A DNA stretch of 36,160 nt from Candidatus Zixiibacteriota bacterium. GTDB lineage: Bacteria; Zixibacteria; MSB-5A5; SM23-73-2. Made by a program: the position numbers and the translations under genes. This document shows positions 17,632 through 25,956 of the stretch, piece after piece; within the stretch, counting starts at the first letter, position 1, and every line of letters begins with the position of its first letter. Where the stretch lies: contig JAUWYR010000025.1 of NCBI GenBank assembly GCA_030615745.1, positions 1 to 36,160 of the forward strand, given 5' to 3'. The notes beneath the pieces are model-generated. The model searched no databases and was not told the origin of the DNA. It was given only the letters and a program-made list of their open reading frames with translations.

Positions 17632-18180
17632 ATGAGACATAAAACCTTATTTGATAGAGATCATTTATATTTCATAACAACCTCGACGATAAAGAAAAGA
17701 AACATTTTTCAAAATAATGATTATTGTGACATAATCGTCTGTAGTTTAAATTATATCAGAAAGGAAAAATGGGTGAAATTATATTCTTATGTGATTATGC
17801 CTAATCACCTTCATATGATTGTTAAGTTCCTGAATTCTTATGACCAATCAAAAGTAATGAGGGATTTCAAAAAGTTTACTTCAAAAAAGATCGCTAAAAT
17901 GGCTGAGATGCTTAAGGACGTGAAGAGCCTTGAGTTTTTCAGAAAATGCGCTAACCACAAAAGACAGAAGCATAAAGTTTGGGAGGATGAATTTCAAGAT
18001 CGAAATATTTACAGCACCAGATTTTTATTTCAAAAGATGAGATATATCCATAACAATCCCTTGCAGAAAAAATGGAGGTTGGCAGAAAAACCGGAGGATT
18101 ATAAATATTCGAGTGCAAGAAATTACATTCTTAATGATAATTCAGTTTTGGAAATTGATCATTTTGAGGAACTATTTTAA
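17632..18180 (+). CDS. REP-associated tyrosine transposase (RAYT, Y1_Tnp/IS200-like)
   Basis: 182 residues, typical length. The HUH motif is H59-L60-H61 in SYVIMPNHLHMIVKF, and the catalytic tyrosine is Y138 in KMRYIHNNPLQKKW. The RAYT C-terminal pattern EDYKYSSARNY is also present, so the enzyme looks intact. RAYTs are single-copy domesticated relatives of IS200/IS605 transposases that cut single-stranded REP palindromes. Here palindrome pairs flank the gene on both sides in the same orientation, and single palindromes of the same type occur near 20306 and 27137-27181. The gene lies between grpE and dnaK with no good ribosome-binding site (the ATG follows AAAGAAAGCGCATA), suggesting insertion into the heat-shock operon. 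Confidence 0.9.
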   Translation: MRHKTLFDRDHLYFITTSTIKKRNIFQNNDYCDIIVCSLNYIRKEKWVKLYSYVIMPNHLHMIVKFLNSYDQSKVMRDFKKFTSKKIAKMAEMLKDVKSLEFFRKCANHKRQKHKVWEDEFQDRNIYSTRFLFQKMRYIHNNPLQKKWRLAEKPEDYKYSSARNYILNDNSVLEIDHFEELF

Positions 18181-18192
18181 TAATTAAATTTT

Positions 18193-18285
18193 GCTGCATT
18201 GAAAATGCAGCAACAACATCCGTTTTGTTGGTGCTGGATTTTTAATCCAGCACAATGTTCTGTTGTATTACTAATGTAATAACAA
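18193..18285. repeat. REP-like double palindrome downstream of the RAYT gene, plus a third hairpin
   Basis: Hairpin 18193-18211 has arms GCTGCATT and AATGCAGC. Hairpin 18231-18253 has arms GTGCTGGATT and AATCCAGCAC. A third imperfect hairpin at 18263-18285 has arms TTGTATTAC and GTAATAACAA. The first two match the pair upstream of the transposase gene. All lie in the leader of dnaK. Confidence 0.85.
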
Positions 18286-18322
18286 AAAACAAAAAAGATG
18301 ATTTAAAGGAGGATGAAATAAA

Positions 18323-20227
18323 ATGGCAAAAGTTATAGGTATTGATTTGGGGACTACTAATTCTTGTGTGGCTGTGATGGAGGGAGGGGAGACTAAGGTT
18401 ATTCCCAATGCTGAGGGTTTGAGGACTACTCCTTCTGTTGTAGCATTTACTAACACCGGTGAAAGATTGGTCGGGCTTGTTGCAAAAAGGCAGGCGATAA
18501 CTAACTCGGAGAACACTGTCTTTTCAATCAAAAGATTCATGGGAAGACGCCATCACGAAGTATTGGAAGAGGAAAAACTGGTTCCATATAAGATAGTTGA
18601 AGTACCGAACGGAGATGTCAGGGTTAAAATTCAGGACAAAGAATATTCACCTCCTGAGATCTCCGCTATGATTTTGCAAAGTATGAGAAAAACAGCAGAG
18701 GATTATTTAGGTGAGGAAGTAATCCAGGCAGTTATAACTGTTCCTGCATATTTCAATGACTCCCAGCGCCAGGCAACCAAGGATGCAGGGAAAATAGCCG
18801 GATTGGAAGTTTTGAGGATTATCAATGAACCCACAGCTGCGAGTTTAGCTTATGGATTGGACAAAAAAAGTAATGAAAAAATAGCGGTTTTTGATCTGGG
18901 TGGTGGGACTTTCGATATATCAATTTTGGAATTGGGTGAAGGTGTTTTCGAAGTTAGATCAACCAATGGTGATACCCATCTGGGTGGGGATGATTTTGAC
19001 CAGAGAATAATTGACTTTTTAGCAGAGGAGTTTTTAAAACAGCAGGGAATTGACTTAAGAAAAGATAAGATGGCATTACAAAGATTGAAAGAGGCGGCTG
19101 AGAAAGCAAAATGCGAGCTTTCAACTACCATGCAAACCAATATTAATCTTCCATTCATTACTGCTGATTCCTCTGGTCCCAAGCATCTGGACATCGCTTT
19201 AACCCGTGCTAAATTAGAGCAATTGGTAGACGATTTAATCCAGAGGACAGTGGGTCCTTGCAAGCAGGCATTAGCGGATGCAAAACTTTCGCCCTCGGAT
19301 ATCAATGAGGTTATTTTGGTTGGGGGGCAGACCAGAATGCCCAAGGTTCAGGAGGTGGTTAAAGAGCTTTTCGGAAAAGAGCCACATAAAGGAGTAAATC
19401 CAGATGAGGTGGTTGCTATAGGTGCGGCAATTCAAGCAGGGGTCTTAGCAGGGGAGGTTAAAGATGTTGTGCTTTTGGATATTACTCCTCTTTCATTAGG
19501 GATTGAGACCTTAGGTGGGGTGATGACCCGTTTGATCGAGAGAAATACCACCATTCCCACCACAAAGTCCCAGATATTCTCCACTGCAGCTGATAATCAA
19601 CCAGCGGTTTCGATCCATGTTCTGCAGGGTGAGAGAGAGATGGCTATCGATAATAGAACCTTAGGAAGGTTCGATTTAGTGGGTATACCACCAGCACCCC
19701 GAGGTGTTCCCCAGATCGAGGTTGCCTTTGACATCGATGCTAATGGGATTGTGCATGTCTCAGCTAAAGATTTAGGAACAGGAAAGGAGCAGAAGATAAA
19801 GATTGAATCCTCAAGTAGGTTATCCGAAGAAGAGATTAAAAAGATGGTAAAAGATGCTGAAGCTCATGCAGAGGAGGATAAAAAGAAAAAGGGTTTGATC
19901 GAATCAAGAAACAAGGCTGACCAGATGGTTTATACTACTGAGAAAACTTTAAAGGAATATGGTGATAAGATCTCAGTTGATGAGAAGAAAAAGGTTGAGG
20001 AAGCAATAGAAAAAGTCAAAAGCGTAATGAAAGGTGACAATAAAGAGGAGATAGATAAAGCAGTTGAACAGATGCTTTCTGCATCTCATAAAATAGCTGA
20101 GGAGATGTATAAGAAGACCGCGGCCCAGACATCATCCCCACCTCCAAAAGAAGAGAAAGAGAAAGGAGAAAAGAAAAAAGAGAAGGGGGAAGGAGCGGTG
20201 GATGCGGATTATGAGGTGGTGGAGTAG
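18323..20227 (+). CDS. dnaK: Chaperone protein DnaK (Hsp70), copy 1
   Basis: 634 residues, complete, with AAAGGAGG before the ATG. The ATPase domain has the phosphate-1 motif [14 protein letters not shown] (5-18), [32 protein letters not shown], the [13 protein letters not shown] phosphate-2 motif and [14 protein letters not shown]. The substrate domain begins [19 protein letters not shown] and the lid ends in a charged tail closing VDADYEVVE. It folds and refolds proteins with GrpE (coded upstream) and DnaJ (no dnaJ is in this window). The RAYT insertion lies between it and grpE, so its expression may depend on read-through or on a promoter in the 18181-18322 leader; none is clear by eye. 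A second, closely similar dnaK starts at 34227. Confidence 0.97.
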   Translation: MAKVIGIDLGTTNSCVAVMEGGETKVIPNAEGLRTTPSVVAFTNTGERLVGLVAKRQAITNSENTVFSIKRFMGRRHHEVLEEEKLVPYKIVEVPNGDVRVKIQDKEYSPPEISAMILQSMRKTAEDYLGEEVIQAVITVPAYFNDSQRQATKDAGKIAGLEVLRIINEPTAASLAYGLDKKSNEKIAVFDLGGGTFDISILELGEGVFEVRSTNGDTHLGGDDFDQRIIDFLAEEFLKQQGIDLRKDKMALQRLKEAAEKAKCELSTTMQTNINLPFITADSSGPKHLDIALTRAKLEQLVDDLIQRTVGPCKQALADAKLSPSDINEVILVGGQTRMPKVQEVVKELFGKEPHKGVNPDEVVAIGAAIQAGVLAGEVKDVVLLDITPLSLGIETLGGVMTRLIERNTTIPTTKSQIFSTAADNQPAVSIHVLQGEREMAIDNRTLGRFDLVGIPPAPRGVPQIEVAFDIDANGIVHVSAKDLGTGKEQKIKIESSSRLSEEEIKKMVKDAEAHAEEDKKKKGLIESRNKADQMVYTTEKTLKEYGDKISVDEKKKVEEAIEKVKSVMKGDNKEEIDKAVEQMLSASHKIAEEMYKKTAAQTSSPPPKEEKEKGEKKKEKGEGAVDADYEVVE

Positions 20228-20535
20228 GCAGTAGACGGTAAACGGTAAACAGAAAACAGTAAACAGTAAACGGAAAACAGTAAACAGAAGATAGTATGTC
20301 TGTTGGTGCTGGATTTGTAATCCAGCACAACATATTAATATTCAGTAAACAGAAAATTTGTTGGTTCGGGTACCTTACCCCGAATTATAAACGGTCAAGG
20401 GTAGGAGTACCTTTGACCAACATGGAGGTAATCTTTTAATAAAAATATTTTTTTTAAAACGATTTCGCGAGGATGAATTCCCCGCTCTATATTGAAAGAG
20501 CTGTATCTCATAGAAGCGGGAATTTATCCCACCTT
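20228..20535. repeat. Repeat-rich gap after dnaK copy 1
   Basis: About 20228-20290 holds irregular short repeats of AGTAAACAGTAAAC type; their complement gives a spurious VYCFPFTVYCFLFTVYR frame. Hairpins follow: 20306-20328 (arms GTGCTGGATT and AATCCAGCAC), 20365-20384 (arms TTCGGGTA and TACCCCGAA), 20393-20418 (arms GGTCAAGGGTA and TACCTTTGACC) and a long imperfect one at about 20472-20532 (GGATGAATTCCCCGCT against AGCGGGAATTTATCC). No gene is seen in 20228-20686; 20536-20686 is plain AT-rich DNA. Confidence 0.75.
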
Positions 20536-20686
20536 TTTTATAATTCATTAAATTCTTAAGGATCAAAAAAATTTCTTGCGGAGATTTTTTGAGGATGTAA
20601 ATTAATTTTCGACTTGTAATTTTGGTAGAAATCCGATGTTTAAAACAAAAGCTTTATAATTCTCGATTAATATTGGGAGAATCAAA

Positions 20687-21124
20687 ATGACTTCGAAATA
20701 TCATCACACTCAAATCGGTTGGGTTGTCATTTTATTTTTGGGAGCAGGCATTCTCATTATTGCATTGGTCATCCTATTAGTAAAATTTAATTGGATTGCC
20801 TTCGGCGTTCTCCTTATCCTTTTAGGCTGTCTTTTTTTGTTTCCCACCCTTACAGTGAAATGCGATGAGCAAAAATTGGAGGTTCGATTTGGTCTGGGGC
20901 TCATTCGGAAAAGGCTTTTGTATAAGGACATCCATTCATGCAAGGTAGTCAAAAACCTCTGGATTTATGGATTTGGAATTAGGCTTATTCCTTCTGGTTG
21001 GATGTTCAATGTGTCCGGACTTTCCGCTTTGGAACTTCAGTTTAAAAACGGCAAAAAGTTTCGAATTGGAACTGATGATTCAGAAAAACTTTTTGAATTT
21101 GTAAATCAAAAAATTAACAAGTAA
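20687..21124 (+). CDS. Small membrane protein with a bacterial PH-like domain
   Basis: 145 residues with a GGGAG site before the ATG. Two hydrophobic segments (about 10-32 and 35-56) form a membrane hairpin. The remainder, LTVKCDEQKLEVRFGLGLIR, KRLLYKDIHSCKVVKN, then LELQFKNGKKFRIGTDDSEK and LFEFV, has the strand pattern and closing helix of bacterial PH-like domains found after membrane hairpins. The fold call rests on this pattern only. No partner gene is adjacent; the next gene starts about 200 bases later. Function unknown. Confidence 0.65.
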   Translation: MTSKYHHTQIGWVVILFLGAGILIIALVILLVKFNWIAFGVLLILLGCLFLFPTLTVKCDEQKLEVRFGLGLIRKRLLYKDIHSCKVVKNLWIYGFGIRLIPSGWMFNVSGLSALELQFKNGKKFRIGTDDSEKLFEFVNQKINK

Positions 21125-21333
21125 AAAAGTTGATTTCAAAAGTTATAGGCTTTTTTTGTTTGACATCTTTATTTTTTTCATTAATTTTAAAATAAGTTTA
21201 GTTTTAATAAAAAACTAAAAGCTTTTTTTGGATTATATTTTCAAATGATTTTATCTCAAGCGCACACAATTTATTTTTACAAAGCTTAGATTTGCAATGC
21301 AACAGATTATAGAATCTTAGAAAAGGTGTGAAG

Positions 21334-22899
21334 ATGAGAAAAAAGGCTTTTTTATTCTTAATTTTTCTTTTGATTTTATCTTCGAGTTGCAGCAAAAAAA
21401 TCTTTAATTACTATACAATAGAAGAAAAAGGTGGTTTAGTAGGGGTGGTCTATCCAAAAGATAGTGGTGCCAGGGTATCTGCCTGGCAGGGAATAGAGGT
21501 TGCCTGGACCTATATAGATTCAACAGGATATTTTAAGATAGAAAATCTTCCGGTGGGAACCTACACAGTTAAAGTTGAAGCAGAAGATTATTATACGTAT
21601 GAAAGCAATGAGGTATACACGATCTATGGAGGGGGAACGACTACAATTGGAGTAGTCAAACTTTACAAAATACCAGGGATTATAAGGTCCACCTACCCTT
21701 CAGATGGCGCAACTGATGTGACTTTGAATGTTTTGATCACTATCACTTTTTCCAAAAAGATGAATATACCAAGTGTGGAAAATGCTTTTAGTGTTGATCC
21801 TCCTACAGATGGAAGTTTTGGCTGGACGGTGGATAAGGAAAATCCTGAGTATGGAACCTATATGCAGTTTGCTCCCTACTGGAATCTGAAGGCTAATACG
21901 GTTTATACCATAACTTTGGATACCATAGCTCATGACATTTCTGGAGTTAGTCTTTCTGAACCTTTCATCTTCTCTTTTACCACTCGGGGTGTCAAGGTGG
22001 TTCATTTTTATCCACAAGATGGGAGCATAGATGTGCCAACAGGTTATTCAATTTATATCCGTTTCAACTCAACTATGGATCAGAAAAGTGTATTGGATGC
22101 CCTGAGTATTGATCCACAGGAAGAGTATGATTTTAATTGGTCCAATGATAACATCTCCCTTCATATCCGACCTGAGAGCGGATACTGGCGAACAAATACT
22201 CTGTATACAGTTAAGCTCGATACCACAGCCAGAGATACCTCAGGGGTTAGTCTTTCTGATTCTTTAGTATTTTCCTTTACAATAGAAGGTGTCAAAGTTA
22301 GTTATCACTATCCTTATGATAAAAACATAGATGTAGGTACTCACACCTATATCCGGATAAGATTTAATACTCTAATGAATCAACGCTCTGTGGTTGAAGC
22401 TTTTTCTATTTTCCCAACAACTGAAGGAGAGTTTTTTTGGTCTGATCTTTCTGAATTTCACTTTTACCCTGAGAGTGATTTAGCGTCAGATTCCAATTAT
22501 TCAGTAAAAATTGATACCACCGCTTATGATCTCTATGGCTCAAATTTAGAAAAAGAAATTTCTTTTGGTTTCAGAACTGAGCCGATAAGAATAATAAGCG
22601 AAAGACCTGAAAACGGCGAGACCTATGTTGACCCTAAAACCAGTATATATGTTTGTTTCAACACCAGTATGGATCAAGCCTCTGTAGTGAATGCATTTAA
22701 GATGGTAAATTCTGACTCAATTGAAGTTATGGGAAGTTTTAGCTGGAACGGGCTAAGAGGTATGACATTTTATCCTGATACCACCTTAGAGAACAATAAA
22801 GAATATCTTATCACCATAAACACTCAGGCTAAAGACCTTCATGAGGTTTTTCTGCCAAAGCCGTTCGTTTTGTGGTTTAAGACAAAACCATCTGAATAG
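21334..22899 (+). CDS. Probable lipoprotein with a carboxypeptidase-regulatory-like domain and four Ig-like (Big_5/SbsA) domains
   Basis: 521 residues from the ATG at 21334, preceded by AAAAGGTG; a GTG at 21328 is in frame but too close to that site. The N-terminus MRKKAFLFLIFLLILSSSCS looks like a lipoprotein signal with Cys20, though Ser at -3 is less usual than Leu. Residues about 28-105 resemble a carboxypeptidase-regulatory domain (GYFKIENLPVGTYTVKVEAE). Four repeats of about 100 residues follow, each with a start like YPSDGATDVTLNVLITITFS, a KKMNIPSVENAFSV-type segment and an end like VFSFT, matching the Ig-like Big_5 domain. It is probably an envelope structural protein; the four copies clearly arose by internal duplication. 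Confidence 0.8.
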   Translation: MRKKAFLFLIFLLILSSSCSKKIFNYYTIEEKGGLVGVVYPKDSGARVSAWQGIEVAWTYIDSTGYFKIENLPVGTYTVKVEAEDYYTYESNEVYTIYGGGTTTIGVVKLYKIPGIIRSTYPSDGATDVTLNVLITITFSKKMNIPSVENAFSVDPPTDGSFGWTVDKENPEYGTYMQFAPYWNLKANTVYTITLDTIAHDISGVSLSEPFIFSFTTRGVKVVHFYPQDGSIDVPTGYSIYIRFNSTMDQKSVLDALSIDPQEEYDFNWSNDNISLHIRPESGYWRTNTLYTVKLDTTARDTSGVSLSDSLVFSFTIEGVKVSYHYPYDKNIDVGTHTYIRIRFNTLMNQRSVVEAFSIFPTTEGEFFWSDLSEFHFYPESDLASDSNYSVKIDTTAYDLYGSNLEKEISFGFRTEPIRIISERPENGETYVDPKTSIYVCFNTSMDQASVVNAFKMVNSDSIEVMGSFSWNGLRGMTFYPDTTLENNKEYLITINTQAKDLHEVFLPKPFVLWFKTKPSE

Positions 22900-23052
22900 A
22901 TTAGTTCTGGGGCACGATTTTAGAAGGTTTTTTGAAATTTAGGTAAAAAAGTAGATAAAAAGCGATTAATAGAGTTTTTAAATACAAAAAATCTGGACTT
23001 TTCTCCGATTAGATAATAAAAAGGGTAGATTCGTATTAATATTGTGCGTATG

Positions 23053-23077
23053 CCGAAGGTCAAGAGACATCAAGAGA
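23053..23077. repeat. 25-bp leader repeat, copy 1
   Basis: The stretch CCGAAGGTCAAGAGACATCA plus AGAGA is identical to 25931-25955. Both copies follow a GCGTATG string and lie just before a signal-peptide ATG (23104 and 25957). Confidence 0.85.
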
Positions 23078-23103
23078 AAAGAAACAATTTTTTATTTTTT
23101 AAG

Positions 23104-25902
23104 ATGAAGCTTACAAAAATTAGCTGGTTTGTTTTTTTTATTATTTTATTAGCAGCTACAACGGCTGATGCTCAATACTACTTCGGGAAAAACAAGGTTC
23201 ATTACACCATTTTTGATTGGCAGGTTCTTTCCACCCCCCATTTTGAGATATATTTCTATCCTGAGGAAAAAGAGGTCGCTGAGATCGCAGGAGGACTGGC
23301 TGAGGAAAGCTACCGCTTTCTGGAGAATAAGTTCAATCATCATGTAGAAAAAAAGATCCCACTTATTATATATAGCTCCCCTTCCTATTTTCAACAAACA
23401 AATGTTATCCCCAACATCCTTCCTGAGAGTATTGGAGGATTTACTGAGTTTCTTAAAGGAAGGGTAGTTATTCCTTTTAATAAATCACACTCATTTTTTT
23501 CTCGAACCATAAGACATGAGCTTGTGCATGTCTTTTCTTATGATAAGCTTTCAAAAGTGATGAAGGCTCATAAAAAATATAATTTTAGCGCTCCTCCTCT
23601 ATGGTTCGAAGAAGGGCTGGCAGAGCACTGGTCAGGAACACAGGATTCAGATGCGGAGATGATTTTAAAGGATTTAGTGCTCTCCGGAAAACTGGTGAGC
23701 CTAAAAGATATTGGACAAGTTTATGGGACTTACATTATGTATAAGGAGGGAGAATCCTTTTGTAATTTCCTTTCAAAAGAATATGGGGACTACAGATTAG
23801 CTTTAATCTATGAGAATTACTGGAAGGAAAGGGACTTCTCCAAGACTATAAAGATAACTTTTGGCAGGTCACTTGAAAAGTTAGGAGAAGAATGGGAATA
23901 TTATTTGAAGAAAAAATACTTTCCTCATATAGAAAATGCGGATCTTCCTGATAAGGTAGCAAAAAAATTAACCTTTGATGGGATTAATCTTAAGCCGGTG
24001 ATAGTGAAAAGAGGTTCTGAGGATTGGATCGCTTTCAAGTCTAATAAATTAGGCTATTCCTCTATCTATTTGATGTCTCCAAATGGTGAAAAAGAAAAGC
24101 TTTTGACTTTGGTCAAAGGTGAAAGGTCATATGAGTTCGAGTCCCTCCATCTTCTCGAGAGCAAGATAGATGCCTCAAAAGATGGGAAAATAGTATTTGT
24201 TTCTAAAAGGAATGAAAAAGATGTTTTGTATATTTATAATATTAAGAAAATGAGGATAGAAAAAGATATAAGTTTTGATTCGCTTGTGGCTTTATCCTCA
24301 CCATCATGGTCAAAAGATAAAAGAAAAATAACCTTTGCGGGGGTAACAGTTAGTGGTTTTTGCGACCTTTATTATTACGATTTAGAAAAAGACTTTCTTT
24401 TCAGGTTAACCTATGATTTTTACCAGGAGAAAGACCCTTGTTTTTCTTTTGATGGAGAAAAAATTATTTTCAGTTCAGATAGAGGAGAATTCGGAGCTTA
24501 TGGGTATCTTAACCTTTTTTGGTATGATTTGAAAAAGGGTAAGATCGAACAGCTCACTTTTGGAAAGCATAACGATATAAATCCTTCTTGGTCTAAACCG
24601 GGAATAGTTTTCTCATCGGATCGGGATGGAGGTTTTGACCTCTTTCTTTTAGATAATACTTCGAATATCTACAAGATAAGTAATTTTATCACAGGTGCTT
24701 TTGACCCTAATTTTTCAGATGAGGGTAAAAATTTGGTTTTCACAGGATTTCAAGATTACTCTTTCCAAATATATAAAATGTCTTTTTCTGATTCTCTGCT
24801 TATACCTTTTCGAAGAATGCTTCGCACATCTGAGAAAAAAAAGAGCGGTTCTGTAAACTTTGAAAATTTTTGGGAACCAAAAAAAATAGCTGGCAAGTAT
24901 CGTAAAGGGACAGTGAAATACAAAAATAAGTTCTCCTTTGATATTGCTCAATCTGCTATCTCATACGATGCGATATATGGACCCATAGGAGGATTCCAGG
25001 GTGCCTTAACAGACGTCTTGGGAGACCATCAAGTCTTTTTCCTTTTAGCTAATACTGCTCAGTCTAAAACAGATTTTTTCAAAAGCTTTAATTTGGGTGT
25101 GACCTATTTGAATAAATCAAGAAGGTTTAACTATGGTTTTGGCGCCTATCATCTTTATGATGAATATTATCATTATGTAAAGGATTTCTATAACTACTAT
25201 ACTGAGCGTCAGTATGGAGGAGTTTTATTTGGTAGCTATCCTTTCTCAAAATTCCGAAGGGTGGAGGCAAAGTTTTTCTTAAGGCAATCCGAAAGAGACT
25301 ATTATATGGAAGGGAGAACAAGGAAAGCTTTCCTTGCCACCAGTTACCTCTCCTTTATCAAGGACACGAGCATCTGGGATGGGGTCGGCCCCATAGATGG
25401 AACAAGATTTAAATTCACTTTGGGACTAACATTTGGATTAAATGACGGCAAAATATATAATAGGTTAGCTCTTTTCGATTTCAGGAAATACCTCCGGCTG
25501 GGGAAATATAGTTGTTATGCTTTCAGATTCACAGGTTTTTCCTCTGACGGAGAGGAGCCGCAGAGGCTTTTTTTGGGAGGTAGCTGGAGTCTGAGGGGTT
25601 ATTCGAGAAGGGCTTTTTATGGAAAAAATCTTGTTCTGGTCAACAATGAGTTGAGGTTTCCTTTAATCGACGATTTATATATAGGATTCCCCATTGGAAA
25701 AGTCGGTTTTCAGGCAATTAGAGGGGCTTTGTTTTTCGATTTAGGAAATGCCTGGGACAGGTATGATGAAGACCTTCATGCAAGCTATGGAGTGGGTGCT
25801 CGTCTGGGTCTTGGGTATCTTGTTGTCTTAAGGTTTGATCTTGCCAGAAATTTAGATTCAAAGGATTGGGTGTTCGACTTCTTTTTCGGCTGGAACTTTT
25901 AA
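23104..25902 (+). CDS. Envelope protein joining a zinc peptidase (MA-like), a TolB-like propeller and an Omp85/BamA-type barrel
   Basis: 932 residues from the ATG at 23104, which begins the signal peptide MKLTKISWFVFFIILLAATT-ADAQ; in-frame GTG 23044 and ATG 23050 would add a basic extension read from a repeat. There is no strong ribosome-binding site. Residues about 25-280 carry the gluzincin motif H138-E-L-V-H142 with the third ligand in FEEGLAEHWSG, as in peptidase MA-like proteins. Residues about 290-560 hold PD40/TolB blades (PSWSKDKRKITFAG, DPCFSFDGEKIIFSSDRG). The last roughly 300 residues form a beta-barrel with the Omp85/D15 ending (FLGGSWSLRGY, then GALFFDLGNAWD). Such a chain could present or process proteins at the outer membrane. 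The reading frame is intact. Confidence 0.85.
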   Translation: MKLTKISWFVFFIILLAATTADAQYYFGKNKVHYTIFDWQVLSTPHFEIYFYPEEKEVAEIAGGLAEESYRFLENKFNHHVEKKIPLIIYSSPSYFQQTNVIPNILPESIGGFTEFLKGRVVIPFNKSHSFFSRTIRHELVHVFSYDKLSKVMKAHKKYNFSAPPLWFEEGLAEHWSGTQDSDAEMILKDLVLSGKLVSLKDIGQVYGTYIMYKEGESFCNFLSKEYGDYRLALIYENYWKERDFSKTIKITFGRSLEKLGEEWEYYLKKKYFPHIENADLPDKVAKKLTFDGINLKPVIVKRGSEDWIAFKSNKLGYSSIYLMSPNGEKEKLLTLVKGERSYEFESLHLLESKIDASKDGKIVFVSKRNEKDVLYIYNIKKMRIEKDISFDSLVALSSPSWSKDKRKITFAGVTVSGFCDLYYYDLEKDFLFRLTYDFYQEKDPCFSFDGEKIIFSSDRGEFGAYGYLNLFWYDLKKGKIEQLTFGKHNDINPSWSKPGIVFSSDRDGGFDLFLLDNTSNIYKISNFITGAFDPNFSDEGKNLVFTGFQDYSFQIYKMSFSDSLLIPFRRMLRTSEKKKSGSVNFENFWEPKKIAGKYRKGTVKYKNKFSFDIAQSAISYDAIYGPIGGFQGALTDVLGDHQVFFLLANTAQSKTDFFKSFNLGVTYLNKSRRFNYGFGAYHLYDEYYHYVKDFYNYYTERQYGGVLFGSYPFSKFRRVEAKFFLRQSERDYYMEGRTRKAFLATSYLSFIKDTSIWDGVGPIDGTRFKFTLGLTFGLNDGKIYNRLALFDFRKYLRLGKYSCYAFRFTGFSSDGEEPQRLFLGGSWSLRGYSRRAFYGKNLVLVNNELRFPLIDDLYIGFPIGKVGFQAIRGALFFDLGNAWDRYDEDLHASYGVGARLGLGYLVVLRFDLARNLDSKDWVFDFFFGWNF

Positions 25903-25930
25903 AATGCGTATGCGCGTATGCGTCAAGAGA

Positions 25931-25955
25931 CCGAAGGTCAAGAGACATCAAGAGA
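25931..25955. repeat. 25-bp leader repeat, copy 2
   Basis: Identical to 23053-23077. It is preceded by GCGTATGCGCGTATGCG and an extra GTCAAGAGAC unit, so the element is itself built of short GTCAAGAGA-type repeats. Confidence 0.85.
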
Positions 25956-25956
25956 T

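Noticed and set aside
18850-19344. 164-residue minus-strand open frame inside dnaK copy 1
   Set aside because: It runs opposite the conserved Hsp70 ATPase domain, and a similar shadow frame appears at 34880-35086 in copy 2, as expected from shared coding sequence.
20016-20333. Minus-strand open frame after dnaK reading FTVYCFLFTVYR-like repeats
   Set aside because: It is the complement of the GTAAAC short tandem repeats plus dnaK's own coding strand; a well-known type of spurious frame.
23044-23103. Upstream GTG/ATG start for the peptidase-barrel protein
   Set aside because: It would place a 20-residue basic extension, read from a repeat, before a clean signal peptide beginning at 23104.
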